From Cenococcum geophilum 1.58 (taxonomy: Eukaryota > Ascomycota > Dothideomycetes > Gloniales > Gloniaceae): 64,000 nt of DNA. The position numbers and the translations under genes were made by a program. The notes under the pieces were generated by a model. The model worked only from the letters and a program-made list of their open reading frames with translations. It made no database searches and was not told the DNA's origin. The stretch's first letter is position 1; every line of letters begins with the position of its first letter. Shown in pieces: positions 37,245-47,259 of the stretch. The stretch is from NCBI GenBank assembly GCA_001692895.1, contig KV748195.1, forward strand, positions 2,232,001 through 2,296,000, in the 5' to 3' direction.

Positions 37245-38025
37245 TAGGGGTGCGATCCGTCCGAAATGTGAATCCTGATCTAACCGGATTCGGAAGGTCC
37301 GGATCCTGACCGAAATTCTAAGCCGGATCCTCTATTTCAAAGGCCTAGATTTTAACGATTCTCCGGGTTTTATATAAGAGATTTTGGAGATAATATCACA
37401 ATGCATAACGTTAGGCGATTATAGGATTTTATTCTAACTTTATTTTAGCTGTAGTTTAGCTAAATCCTTTATAAATAGTAAGGCTTTATCCCTTAACCCG
37501 TTAGCGTCCAACGAGAAGTGGTCCATGCGCGAACACCGGTTTCAAAATAACGCGTGCACCTAATTAAAAGCTTCGTATTTCTCAGTACGGGCGTTGAATT
37601 TAGCTCGATTGATTGGCTAGCTCTTATCGATAACCGTTGGACGCGAATTAACGGGTTAAGGGATATTTCTCGCAGCTAGATAGGGGAGCACGCAGCAGGT
37701 TAGTTTTCTACGATCGTTTGTAGCCGTAATGGGTATATTAGGCTCGCTTAGTCTTCGCGCCGTCCTTTCTAAACTTCCGGAAGGCGACTATAATATTAAG
37801 ATCCTTATTTCTACCACGTTTAGTAAACATATTAGTAGTAATAGAGCTTTAAATCGTCGAGAAGATAACAATTTAGTTTTAGTAGGGCCGTGCGAGTAGA
37901 TTTGCACGCTAATATAATAACTTAAATTAAGGTTACACCAATCAGAGGCCCAGGATTTTAAAAGACGCTAGTGACTGTGCGAAACCTGACCGAAATTAAT
38001 TCGGACGTCCGCAAATCCACCCCTA
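37245..38025. mobile_element. Non-autonomous hAT element with 8-bp target duplication
   Basis: 781 bp. Left end TAGGGGTGCGATCCGTCCGA; right end CACCCCTA preceded by ttcggacg, giving inverted ends with internal gaps. The 8-bp duplication CCCAGCAC is exact (37237-37244 and 38026-38033), as hAT elements make. The interior is AT-rich with no transposase. It interrupts a host bZIP gene and carries MITE copy C at 37489-37663. Confidence 0.85.
37489..37663. mobile_element. MITE copy C of the TCCC family
   Basis: 175 bp, TA on both sides (37487-37488, 37664-37665). Ends TCCCTTAACCCGTTA in perfect inversion, continuing as GCGTCCAACG after a 4-nt indel. Subterminal blocks match copies B, D and E (ccatgcgcgaacacc; atcgataagagctagccaatca). 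It is the innermost layer of a three-layer nest. Confidence 0.85.
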
Positions 38026-38598
38026 CCCAGCACCATCACCAGCCGCACCCCCCACCGCCCTCTCCGCCACTCACAGCAGCAGCAGCAGCAGGCCCACCCT
38101 CCCCAGCACCATCGACTCCACCTAGATATCTACCGCCCGCACCTCCCCGCGCAAACTGTCCGCGCCGCCCTCTCCACCAACACCCTCGCCATTCCCATCA
38201 ACTTCACAAACCCGATTTCGCAAACCCTCACCCTCTCCGCCCAGCACCCGCCGCCCCCTTACCTCCGCACCCCACGGCGCTGCAAGCCTGGATCCCGCAC
38301 CTCGCCTTCGTTGACACCGATCCCGCTCGCCAGCGTGCGCAGCGCCCTGCTGTGCCGCCTGCACCGCATCGACTGCGACGCGCCGTGGCGGGACGTCGTC
38401 GAGGGCAGGGGAGTTTCTTTTTTTCGTGTAGGGACGAGTGCTGTGGAGCCCGCGCTGTTGGGAGGTTCTGGGGGAGTTTGTGGGGTGGTGGTGGTTTTTG
38501 CTGGACCGGGAGGCGGTGGAGGCAGCGTATTTTTTGGAGGGCGCAGAGGGGAGAGGGAGGTGGGTGTGGTCGCTGCCAGGGAGGGAATGGGTTCAACG

Positions 38599-38628
38599 AG
38601 TGAGTGAGTGAGTGAGTGAGTGAATGAG
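38599..38628. repeat. Microsatellite (GAGT)n
   Basis: About seven tandem GAGT/TGAG units with one interruption, at the end of the bZIP relic. Confidence 0.9.
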
Positions 38629-38874
38629 CGCGTTATTAGAGGTCAAGAGATGGTCATTTCATGCGAGATGAGAAGATGTGTGGCACGACTGAACTGGTTT
38701 TTATTGGTGTAAATTACCAGTCTGGAAGATTAAATTCTAAATAGCCGCCATGCAAAATAAAGGAGTGGCATATCAAAAAAGAACATTTAAAACGCCAATG
38801 ATATGCGAACTCCGAACCCTAAACTCTATTTAAACATGCTTGGAAGAAGACAATAAAATGATGACTAAAAGAGC

Positions 38875-39548
38875 TTAGAACCCGCCGAGAGGGTTCGGGT
38901 TGGGCTTGACCACACCGCCACCAATGCGAGGCGGCGAGATGGAAGTGCCGGTCAAAGCAGCAGCAGCCTTGTATGCAGAGAGGGTGTTCGGGCTGTTGAA
39001 GCTATTGGAAAAGAGTTAGATGCGGGACATCCGAAAGGGATGTGACTATGGACTTACTTCTGGTTGATCACACCAGCCATGCCACTCTGGCAGTGATTGC
39101 CGTTGGTCTGGGAGCAGTAGTACCAGATAGGGTTGGTGTCGTTGACCGTGATGGTGAAGACATTGGGCTATCGTAAGATTAGCAAGGTCTCTTTATGAAT
39201 AATGCCGCCGGAGCAACTTACGTTCTGGCCTTCAGCGGTTGGCATGAAACCGGAGAAAAAGGCATTACCGTTGATCGGCACACAGGGCTTGCCGAACGAC
39301 GACTGGGCGACCGAGTGGTTCTTTGGGAGGTAGTGGTACTCCACAATATCGCCAATATTGGCCACAACATTATCTGGATCGAAACGAAGGCCACCGAGGC
39401 CTACTACAACGGTGTGAGTGACTCCCGGAGCGCGAGCGACAACAGCAGCTAGCTCATTGGTGCTGGGGGTCGGGGCGCTGGCAGCACCGGAGGCATATAG
39501 AACAGCGACAGCGGCGCTAATGAGAGCGGAAGATGAGAAGGCAACCAT
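38875..39548 (-). CDS. Secreted cupredoxin-like (blue copper) protein
   Basis: Exons 39548-39222, 39167-39058 and 39001-38875, with introns of 54 and 56 bp (gtaagt donors); 187 aa. A hydrophobic signal peptide covers about residues 1-25 (LISAAVAVLYASGAASA, cut likely after ASA). The rest is one cupredoxin domain. Type-1 copper ligands are all present: H78 (KNHSV), C127 (WYYC), H134 (NGNHC) and M139 (QSGM). This is the fungal extracellular serine-rich/phytocyanin-like family, usually secreted or wall-associated; its substrates are unknown. There is no clear GPI signal; the tail is Pro/Gly-rich. A TATA-like stretch lies about 155 bp upstream of the ATG. The splice frames are well supported because the ligand motif runs across intron 1. 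Confidence 0.9.
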
Positions 39549-39700
39549 CGTGAAGATCGTGGGGTTTGTGTTTTAAATTTTTAAAATGAAGACGATTAGG
39601 ATTAAAGTACTAGTTGTTCGACGGTGCGAATGATTGTGTGGAAGGCTTTGAAGTTGTGGATGCTGGTGGATGGAATTCTAGGGAGAGTCGCTGGCCACAG

Positions 39701-39710
39701 TATATATACA
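39701..39710 (-). promoter_or_regulatory. Candidate TATA box of the cupredoxin gene
   Basis: tatatataca about 155 bp upstream of the minus-strand ATG at 39548. Position and sequence suit a TATA element, but this is inferred from sequence alone. Confidence 0.35.
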
Positions 39711-41323
39711 TATTCTCTGCTCTTGTGTATCTATCATCTTTCGGCTGTGCCGTCTGAACACCCTGTAAGCATCTGCGAGATTTCAAATAACAGCTACGGA
39801 AATACAGCCCTGAAGCAGTGATAGCGGAGTGTCATGGTAAGTCAGAGGCAGATAGGCGCTCCGTGCGGCTTTCGCTCAGGTGAGGAATTGCGCGAAGCTC
39901 CGCTAACGATAGAAATGACCTATTGTAAGAAGGTGAGATGTTGTAGTACGGATCAGCAAATGAGAATTACTCGGGTCAGATTTTGCCTTGCTATTTTTAA
40001 CCGCGTCTAGGATCGTGGCGGCTGACGCTTGGAACCGTGGCTGTGCGGCCTCGGCCGCGACTTAGCATCAAAGCTTAATAAACAAGGTTATTTTAATCCT
40101 GGGTCGCACACAGCAATTCGGAATATTGACGCACCAGAACCCCTCACGGGCCTTGATCGGAGCTTTGAAACCCATGAAGTCGTCTAACTTGCACGCAAGC
40201 AACGACAATCATAAAGGACCACGTAAGATACTCCGGCGGCGCGAAATAGCCCAACTGGCGCAGCGACCAACTCTCAGCAACAAGGAAGGACTAAGCCCGA
40301 ACAAGGCTCCGCGCAGTTCATTATTGTCTCTTGCATGGATAAACGCTTCCCAGGACGCGATCCCACAGTTCCAATAATACCAGCTGGCAGCGACCGGCCG
40401 ATGAGAGCACGCATTTTCTGAGACTCAGACCACGAGGTAGAAGACGCGTCACCGAGGGATTCTGGAGCAGTAAAGGCGGGGCTTCTTTCCTCGTCAAGAG
40501 TGCCTAATGCTTACGCCTCTGGGGCCGTGATGCTTGAGATAGGGATTCCGGACCAAGTTCAGTTCCTACACGCTATCCGATATGCGAAGCTCCGGCGAGT
40601 GATTAAGAACGAAGGAAACGGATATTTCAAGGCGAAAATCTCAATAAAGGGGCGAAGCAGAACGTGTGATGTGTGCAAAAACCCTGCTCTAGTTTGATTC
40701 CTCCGGTCATGCGGAAGCGGGAGGTCTCTGATGTAGCTTTAACAACGTCTTTATGATTCTAGGATAGTATCCCTGCAGCGGTAAGTAGCGCCACTGCCAG
40801 TTTCTTCAGAGATGTTGTTTTGCGTAGCCGGAAGCCCAGGCACGAAGTCACTAAGGCGTCGCGGAGCTATGTCTTCCGGGATCCAGAGCCGCTGGTGACA
40901 TGCTCAGGATGAGCTCCCAGACAGGTGCCAAGCAGAAAGGCTGTGAGGAGGGCTGGGCAGTGGTCAGCGGTTGCTGCAGTGAGGCTCAGCAGGATAGCGA
41001 AGATGGGCGATTCTCACCATCGGACCTTTCGGCAACTGTTTCGCTAGGTAGGCAAGGCACGTGGTAAGCACATCCCGGCAAGCAACTACGGAAATTAACC
41101 GCCAAACCCGCCCCGCCGCCTTCGGCGCCTCCCGTCACGATCTGTCAGCTAACGAACATGCGGTAGCATATAAAGCAAGTCACTCATGCAAGTCACTCAT
41201 GCAAGCATACTAAATGCATAAGCTCAGACCCCTAGAACTCGGCTACCTCCTGAACCCGGCTACTAAATCAAAACCAAACCACCGATTTGTCCATCTATTT
41301 TCTAACACAACCAACCGTCCAAT
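39711..41323. other. Long intergenic stretch without a supported gene
   Basis: Ordinary composition with only short frames that lack family resemblance. A tandem duplication (gcaagtcactcat, twice and a bit) lies at 41175-41203. It could hold a non-coding transcript, but nothing in the sequence shows one. Confidence 0.4.
41175..41203. repeat. 13-bp tandem duplication
   Basis: gcaagtcactcat is repeated directly twice, followed by gca. A very recent local duplication. Confidence 0.85.
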
Positions 41324-41536
41324 ATGGACCAAAAGGAGCCGAACTTGCAATTAGCTGTCGCTAATTTTAAAGCTGGCAAATTCAAATTCGGCAGTGAAGC
41401 TACGCGCGCGCACGGTGTCTCTCTGTTAACTTTTAATAATCGATTAAATGGTAAGAAGCTACGACAAATTATATTACGGCACTGGCAGAAAACGATAGAA
41501 ATTGGGCAGATTGCGGCAGAGAACGGCACTTGTTGA
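41324..41536 (+). pseudogene. Pogo/Fot-like transposase N-terminal fragment
   Basis: A 70-aa frame starting MDQKEPNLQLAVANFKAGK, followed by ATRAHGVSLLTFNNRLNG, resembles the psq-type helix-turn-helix at the N-terminus of fungal Tc1/mariner (pogo/Fot1) transposases. The DDE catalytic part is absent. It could be a relic of the family that mobilised the TA-flanked MITEs here, but no matching ends were found next to it. Confidence 0.55.
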
Positions 41537-42026
41537 CTCAGCAACCAAGTAGCGATATATGCCTCTTCCTTCTATTTCTCACTCTCTCTTTCCTTACGCA
41601 ACATCTTGACTTTACCATGCAGTTCATGTACGTAGCTTAATAATATCTACTTCGCTATATATTATCGCCGTGACAGTATAGTTTATGCGGTCGCTAAAGG
41701 CAAATTATAGCTACCGATATGCGTTCTATGAGTAAAAGTGTAATACCGCTGGTCTTTTTCCGGCGGCTCTATCGGTGACTATGCTTAGATTTCGCCGACC
41801 CACGTGCGGAACAAGGTTACGTCACCAGACTATGTAGATCAGCCGTCGTCCCCGCGCCACAACATAACAAACCATCTACTTGTAAGCGCTTGTTATTGAA
41901 TCTAGATGCTCACTCTGTAGAACTCTACTGTCCGCCTCGATAAGCCTGCGGCCCACTCCTACTAAATCGTAACCAGGAGCATCACCAAAAGCGAGTCTTG
42001 ATAGGCTCGTGGCTGCAGATTCCGGC
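41537..42026. other. Intergenic, upstream of the HSL-type hydrolase
   Basis: Should hold the promoter of the gene starting at 42027. No clear motif. Confidence 0.4.
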
Positions 42027-42914
42027 ATGGGCTTTCTAAGATATCTCCGTTTGAAATGCATCGTGTCCTTTCTCAGGCTCTTGACGCGATTCAATCGCGG
42101 CCTACTCCAAGCCTCGCCAGACGAAGTTCTCCAAGTGCCATCCCGCGACCGAAAGCGAACCATCAAAGTCCACTTATACTCCGCAAAGCCAGCTGAGCGT
42201 ATGCAAAATGCTCAAGAGCCGAGACCAGTACTTATAAATCTTCATGGCAGCGGTTTCGTGCTGCCACTACACGGCAGCGATGACGAATTCTGCCGCCTCG
42301 TCAGCCGCAAGACAGACTACACCGTACTCGACATGCAATACCGCCTTGCGCCGGAGCATCCCTTTCCCGCAGCCCTAAACGACGCCGAAGACGTAATCAA
42401 ATGGGTGCTCGCGCACCCTTCAAGGTTCGACCAGACCCGCATCGCTCTCGGCGGCTTCAGCGCCGGCGCCAGTCTGGTCTTAGCGGCGGCATCCTCAGTC
42501 TTCCCCAAAGACACGTTCCGCTCGCTCCTCGCATTCTACCCGACCTGCGACCTATCGACGCCGCCCGGGCTTAAGAAGGCGCCCGACGCGTCTGGACGGC
42601 CCATTTCGGTCTTCATGGCCCGTACCTTCAACCAGTCGTACATCCCGGCCAGCGTCGACGCGCGGGACCCGCGCATCTCGCCACTCTTCGCACCGGCCGA
42701 GAACTTCCCCAAGAACCTGCTGGTTATTACTTGCGCGTACGACAATCTGGCTCCTGAGGCTGAGGCCCTGGCCGCGAAGGTTGAGGCGGACAAGGGACAT
42801 CATGTGATTCTGCACAGGATGGAGAAGTGCGATCACGCGTGGGATAAAGGGAAGGACCAGGGGAAGAAGAAGGATGAGGCGTATGCTTTGGCTTTGGAGA
42901 TGCTGGGGCGTTAG
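42027..42914 (+). CDS. Alpha/beta hydrolase, hormone-sensitive-lipase type
   Basis: Single exon, 295 aa. I place the start at the ATG at 42027 (MGFLRYLRLK); the open frame upstream begins only with GTG. The oxyanion motif is HGSGF (residues 73-77, HGGG in most relatives). The nucleophile elbow is GFSAG with Ser145. The acid is likely Asp239 (TCAYDNLAPEAE) and the base His271 (KCDHAWD). The YRLAPEHPFPAAL stretch is typical of this family. It should hydrolyse short-chain esters or lactones in the cytosol; no signal peptide is obvious, though the N-terminus is hydrophobic (CIVSFLRLL). Length is close to the family norm. The frame is intact. Confidence 0.9.
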   Translation: MGFLRYLRLKCIVSFLRLLTRFNRGLLQASPDEVLQVPSRDRKRTIKVHLYSAKPAERMQNAQEPRPVLINLHGSGFVLPLHGSDDEFCRLVSRKTDYTVLDMQYRLAPEHPFPAALNDAEDVIKWVLAHPSRFDQTRIALGGFSAGASLVLAAASSVFPKDTFRSLLAFYPTCDLSTPPGLKKAPDASGRPISVFMARTFNQSYIPASVDARDPRISPLFAPAENFPKNLLVITCAYDNLAPEAEALAAKVEADKGHHVILHRMEKCDHAWDKGKDQGKKKDEAYALALEMLGR

Positions 42915-43641
42915 TGTCGATAATCCTTATCGTCCTTGGAATCCGTTCCGTATCCATGAGGATTACACAGTATGGTAGCTGTTTACTGTGAAGCCTATTT
43001 GAGGTACCTTTCGGCACGTGCCGTGCCGGGCAGGAAAATGAGCCAATGCAGGATATCATTCAGGAGGATCGTTCTACCAACCAATAGGATGACGCCATCT
43101 CTGTGAGCCACTGTTGTTGGTCTTTTAGTAATGTGATGCATCCAAGGCTTTTTCCCTTTGCTGTGCATCACTATTGTACGTTGCCCAACTAGACTGACCT
43201 CCATTCCAAACACGAAAAACTTAGCCTCACGATATGACGGAAGTGCTTCTGTTTCAGCTTTGTGCTACGCCGAGGTTATAAGGCCCTTGTGCAGCCGGAA
43301 GACACTGTGCACCAAAGCACGATAAACAAAGACTATAAAAGCCTACTACATATTTGGCGTAGGAAGGTGTGGTTCGTTTTCTTGGTAATCATTGATATGT
43401 GAATATATGTCACGGATAGATATATTATAATCACTTGGTGGACTTTCCTTTCCGGGGCTTCCATGCCGAAGCTAATCCATTCCTACGTGTTTCGATATAA
43501 TCCATAGTCTATTTGGTCACGTCTGTTTCTTGGCAAAATTGCAGTTGTATTCCAGGTCGGCACCGGAATTAAAACGGACGACAGTTGTTTCAAATCATAT
43601 GGCCTAGCCTATCCAAAAGCACTTATATAGCACTTAGATTT
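42915..43641. other. Intergenic between convergent hydrolase genes
   Basis: 3' flanks of both genes. No gene supported. Confidence 0.5.
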
Positions 43642-44778
43642 TCATTTCCTCACCGGGCCAAGGGGCCCAAGCCGCTGAGTAAACCAATCCGCAACCAACT
43701 GCCTCGATGGATCCGGATCGTCAACACCAACATGCTCCGGCCCGCCCTCCTCAACTGTACAAATATTCAACTGCTTATCCACCCACCCAGCCTCATCAAA
43801 CGCCCTCTGCGCATCCTCCAGCGGGACCGCCCCATCATTCTCTCCATGTACAATAAGAAACGGCTGCTCGAGGTTCTGAAGCACGCCTTCAAGCGTCCAC
43901 GCCTTGACGCGGTCCAACGCGGCCTCCATACTCTCCGTCCCCGTGACCCAGGGCAACTGCCAGAACGGCACCGACGTCTTCTTCGACCGTGTCTCTCACC
44001 GCCTCTGCCACGTAGCGCCATAATCCCATATAGCGCCCCACGCGACGCACGCTTTGACCCTGGGCTCGAACGCCGCTCCGCGTGGAGCGTAGTAGCCGCC
44101 TAGACTAATCCCCAGCAAGCCAATGCAGCCCGCATTAATATCCGACCGCGTCTCCAGGTAGTCGACAATGGCGGCGGTGGGGACTTCGTAGTCGGGTCGA
44201 GACGGCACGCCGCGCAGGCGCAGCGGCTCGCCGGTGCCAGGGGCGTCAACGACGAGGCAGGCGATGCCGCGGCGGGAGAACTCGTCGCGGATGATGCCGT
44301 AGAGGATCTCCTTTGCTACGTCGAAGCCGTTGTAGAAGATCACGACTGGGGCCGGCGATTTGGTCTGCGCAGGGATCAGGTAGCCGGGGAGGATGCCGTC
44401 GGGGGAGGGGATCTCGACTCTTTCGAGCGGGATGGGCATCAGTTCGGTGGACTTCGCAAAGCATTCTAGCGCGGTCGTGTAGCTATACATCTTTGCTGGC
44501 CCGGGGGGTGTCTGGCGCTCGCCTGTGAGGAAGTACGTCGACGCCCTGAGATATCTTGCGCTGGCGCTCTGGAGATAGCCCTTTTCGAGGTCTTGTGCCG
44601 CCAATTCCTTCTGCTGCTCTGTCATAGAGTCCCATGCTTTTGTCCATTCTGCAGTGTCCGCTTCAACCTTCCGTAATGGCGCCAGAAATCTGTCGATTTG
44701 CCCAAGCTGGCCCTCAGCCATCATGGCGAGACCCACTGCCGACGACCACATGTAGTTTGCTTCGAAGTAGCAGAACAT
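43642..44778 (-). pseudogene. Alpha/beta hydrolase (FrsA/pseudooxynicotine-hydrolase-like) with one in-frame stop
   Basis: The minus-strand frame runs from about 44800 to 43642, with one TGA at 43998-43996. Reading on either side stays in the same frame (WGAIWDYGATWQRR, then ETRSKKTSVPFWQLP). Everything else looks functional: nucleophile GISLGG, acid in HGENDGAVP, base in GGPEHV. The stop sits where CGA would fit the context, so a single C-to-T change could explain it. The first ATG in frame is at 44778. Two residues of a ctag acceptor precede NTRFFESF (about 44800), so a short 5' exon further right is likely but not located. The family acts on cyclic ketones, lactones or diketones. It is a recent pseudogene, a sequencing error, or an allele. 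Confidence 0.75.
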
Positions 44779-45245
44779 AAAGGATTCGAAAAATCGAGTG
44801 TTCCTAGAATCAGATAGCAACGATGGAAATGAGGTATAGAGCTTGATATATGGAGATCATGGACAGAGGAGGTTTATGTACACAACGGGAACGGAGCTGG
44901 GATGTCCAGAACCGTGACATTTCAGTAGCCACGGACATTCGCAGAATTTCGTGCTTTGAATGCGATCGGGACCATCTTCGTCGGAAGAAGCGACTTGGAG
45001 GGTTTCCAGCGTCTAAGCATTTTACTAGCCACTCGCAAATAAAGCGAGAGACAGAAGCATACTTAGGCACTGCAGAATTACTATCCAGAGTTATGCCGAG
45101 CACCTTGAATACAGAATGATTGGGCTGAAGTCCGTTTGGTTTTTGTCGGGTATTCGACTTTTGACGCTAGAAGATGTTAACTCCGAATATCTCCAGCCAC
45201 CATTTTCCATTATGAGTATTTTGTTCAACCATATCTCTAAGTAGT
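44779..45245. other. Intergenic, possible 5' exon of the hydrolase relic
   Basis: A minus-strand frame of 97 aa lies here (44810-45103) but shows no family resemblance. A short missing first exon of the hydrolase could be inside. Confidence 0.35.
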
Positions 45246-45429
45246 TGTCGACCTGAATCGGGTTGTCTTGTCACTGACTCGGCTACCTACCCATTGCCAC
45301 CCCCCTCCCCCCTTCTCGTTCTCATTTCCTACACCTTTCTTATGTATATATAGAGGCTCTTAGAGCCACATTCAATAGACAGAGTCCTCATTCTTTTCTT
45401 ACAACCGGTACACGGACTACCAATCGACA
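45246..45429 (+). repeat. Solo LTR, TGTCGA family, copy 3
   Basis: 184 bp, from TGTCGACCTG to ACCAATCGACA, with an exact 5-bp duplication GTAGT (45241-45245, 45430-45434). It contains a TATA-like tatgtatatatagaggctct promoter block also seen in copy 4. No internal retroelement sequence adjoins it. Confidence 0.85.
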
Positions 45430-45740
45430 GTAGTTCTTAAAATGGTTAGTTATCCTATGTTCACTAATCCCTCTGCATCGAGGTATTATTTAGGTAAGTC
45501 TCTAGAGCTTGGATTCTAGTAAGAGTTAGTAAGTTATTATCTCTCGTGGTTATTGACGGAGCTAGAGTCTCTACTAGAATAGTGCGGTAAGCAGTTTAGC
45601 ATATTTGATCGAGATGTTAACCAGATACTTGTTTTAGGAAGTAAGAAATACCTAAAAAGCTAAGGAGAAGACGTGCTACGGAATAGAAACGCTGAGGGCT
45701 GTTCCGACTGTCCTAGCCACCTTACCGCCCTAGCTTCCAC

Positions 45741-46060
45741 TTGATTTGGATAAGATTTGGACAGTAGTTACTGCCAAGAGTTACTGTCCGGATCCTGACT
45801 GCGAATTCACAAACGGTACCTTCTACACCGGGCAGGTCACGGACACGACTGGCTTGCGCAACTATGATATCTCTATCTACGGCAAGGTCGTTTGGAGCAC
45901 AAACATCCCGTACTGGCTAGCGCATAGCATCTCGGTCACGTACGCGGGGCGCTCGGCAGCTTGGCTTTTTGGCGGCACCAATATAACCATGCGCGGGTAC
46001 GGCAAGGCGCTCCTCGATGGCAGCAAGGGAAACTAGAATGGCCGCCCTGTCTCCCTCAGT
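45741..46060 (+). pseudogene. GH28 polygalacturonase-family gene fragment
   Basis: Reads KIWTVVTAKSYCPD, then CEFTNGTFYTGQVTDTTGLR, VVWSTNIPYWL, ISVTYAGRSAAW and GTNITMRGYGKAL. This is the N-terminal part of a fungal exo-type GH28 pectinase, before the catalytic Asp motifs. After GYGKALLDG a short in-frame segment is missing relative to relatives. The codon after SKGN is TAG, in place of the Gln expected before NGRP (another C-to-T type change). No signal peptide precedes it, and the catalytic half is absent. A dead secreted-enzyme relic. Confidence 0.75.
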
Positions 46061-47259
46061 GATCTATTTGGATCGGAGTGGAGCGGATTTGAAGCTAGAT
46101 CTACTCTATCCACCATATATTCGATTTAAAGCTAGGAGCGCCACGGAGCTCCAGTGTAGTTATATACTATTTACAGCCTAGGAGTTCTTACACGTCCCGC
46201 TGTTCCTTTGGGGTAGAAATCATGCTGCAAGCAGGAGGGCTATAGGCGTATACATACACATAGAGCATTCGAATGGGAGCAGGGGCAGGATTACATTATT
46301 CTCACGGTACTTTCAAATTCAAAAGGAAGCATAGTACGAACGGCAGACAGGGCAAGATAGGCAATCAGGACCTCCCGTACGGAGTCTCAGAGCAGCGACC
46401 TAACGGTATTTTTCCTCCCGTTGATGTAGTACGAGCGTGCTACCTAGAGGGGTACACTCTGTATTACCACTCACGTCTCCCTCGGAGGTTTTTTGTACCT
46501 ACATTACGGCAGTAGTCTGCATGGACCTTAATTGGGACCGCATCAGACGTTAATCAAAAATCAATAATAATATACTATTTATAGTAAGTCTTAGCACGAG
46601 TTTAGTATAATATTCGAGAGGTAGGAGGCCTTTAAACTTACCAAAAAAACATTGGTAAATGGGCTCATTAGATTCCTTATCTTCCTCTATAATTTTATCG
46701 TTCTTAATAACCACCACCTTACCGTCGGGCGTAACCTCTCTCTCAGCCTCTACCTTAAAGCCCTTAATCGCATTAAACTCCTTATTAAAGCTAGAGCCCC
46801 AAGTATCCTTAGAAGTAGTAAGCGGTTAAGGCAGAGCCTCTATAGCTTCACGAGCCGCAGAAGCTTATACGGGCGATATTATAGGAGCTATAGGCTCTCC
46901 TTCTACCTCTCTAACTTCTTAATTATTAAATATACCTTTTTTAGAAGCCTATACGAGTGCCGAAGATACTTATTTGCCTTAATTATATCTATCCGTAATT
47001 AAGAGCAACGATCCTTAAGAAGAACCTTATAGCTACTGAAGAGCAATCACAGTTGCCAATACAATGCCGGGAAACGGGATAGATCAAGGGAGAGCGGGAG
47101 CGGCCTAGATGCCAAGTCTCCTGCTGACTTCGCTGGCTTGGACAACTCTCTATTTCTATTTTCCTCCACAAATTCAATATATAATACCGAGTTCCCCTAG
47201 TATCGACAGTGAATTCTCTGTGAGGGCTTGCAATACCTCTTACCACCAAGATGGTTTTA
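46061..47259. other. Repeat-derived and intergenic sequence
   Basis: 46061-46550 has no recognisable gene. 46560-47000 is AT-rich. Its minus strand shows a protein-like stretch (KEFNAIKGFKVEAEREVTPD, about 46700-46800) with stops further on; it is probably the C-terminal end of a decayed mobile element of unknown class. The plus-strand 116-aa frame over the same bases is a shadow. Confidence 0.4.

Larger units (their letters stand above)
36911..38600 (+). pseudogene. bZIP-DUF3425 transcription factor pseudogene, disrupted by a hAT element
   Basis: The relic opens with ATG at 36911, and codon 7 is TGA (36929-36931, a CGA-to-TGA type change). The basic region then reads DPKGRKRIQDRLAQRAHR, close to the fungal RRxxQNRxAQRxxR pattern. 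A probable intron (gtacgtgc...tacgcag, about 37016-37078) follows. A hAT element occupies 37245-38025. Downstream, pieces of DUF3425 are visible in two frames: LQAWIPHLAFVDT in one, then PLASVRSALLCRLHRIDCDA and a WxV...WWWFLLDREAVEAA stretch in others. So at least two frameshifts exist beyond the insertion. The gene is dead. Such factors act in the nucleus, often near metabolic genes. No long plus- or minus-strand frame here is a real gene. Confidence 0.75.

Noticed and set aside
37971-38603. Open frame of 210 aa on the plus strand, and minus-strand frames over the same bases
   Set aside because: Begins inside the hAT element and crosses into the bZIP relic in the wrong frame. The real DUF3425 pieces lie in other frames.
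42009-42026. Upstream start for the HSL-type hydrolase
   Set aside because: The codon is GTG; the first ATG (42027) fits the family length.
43996-43998. Programmed stop readthrough in the hydrolase
   Set aside because: The stop is followed by G rather than the CTA context that favours readthrough in fungi; a C-to-T lesion is the simpler reading.
44810-45103. 97-aa frame as the 5' exon of the hydrolase relic
   Set aside because: No resemblance to the family and no convincing donor site; left unassigned.
46652-47002. 116-aa plus-strand frame
   Set aside because: AT-rich and without homology. The opposite strand looks more protein-like, so this is a shadow of a decayed repeat.
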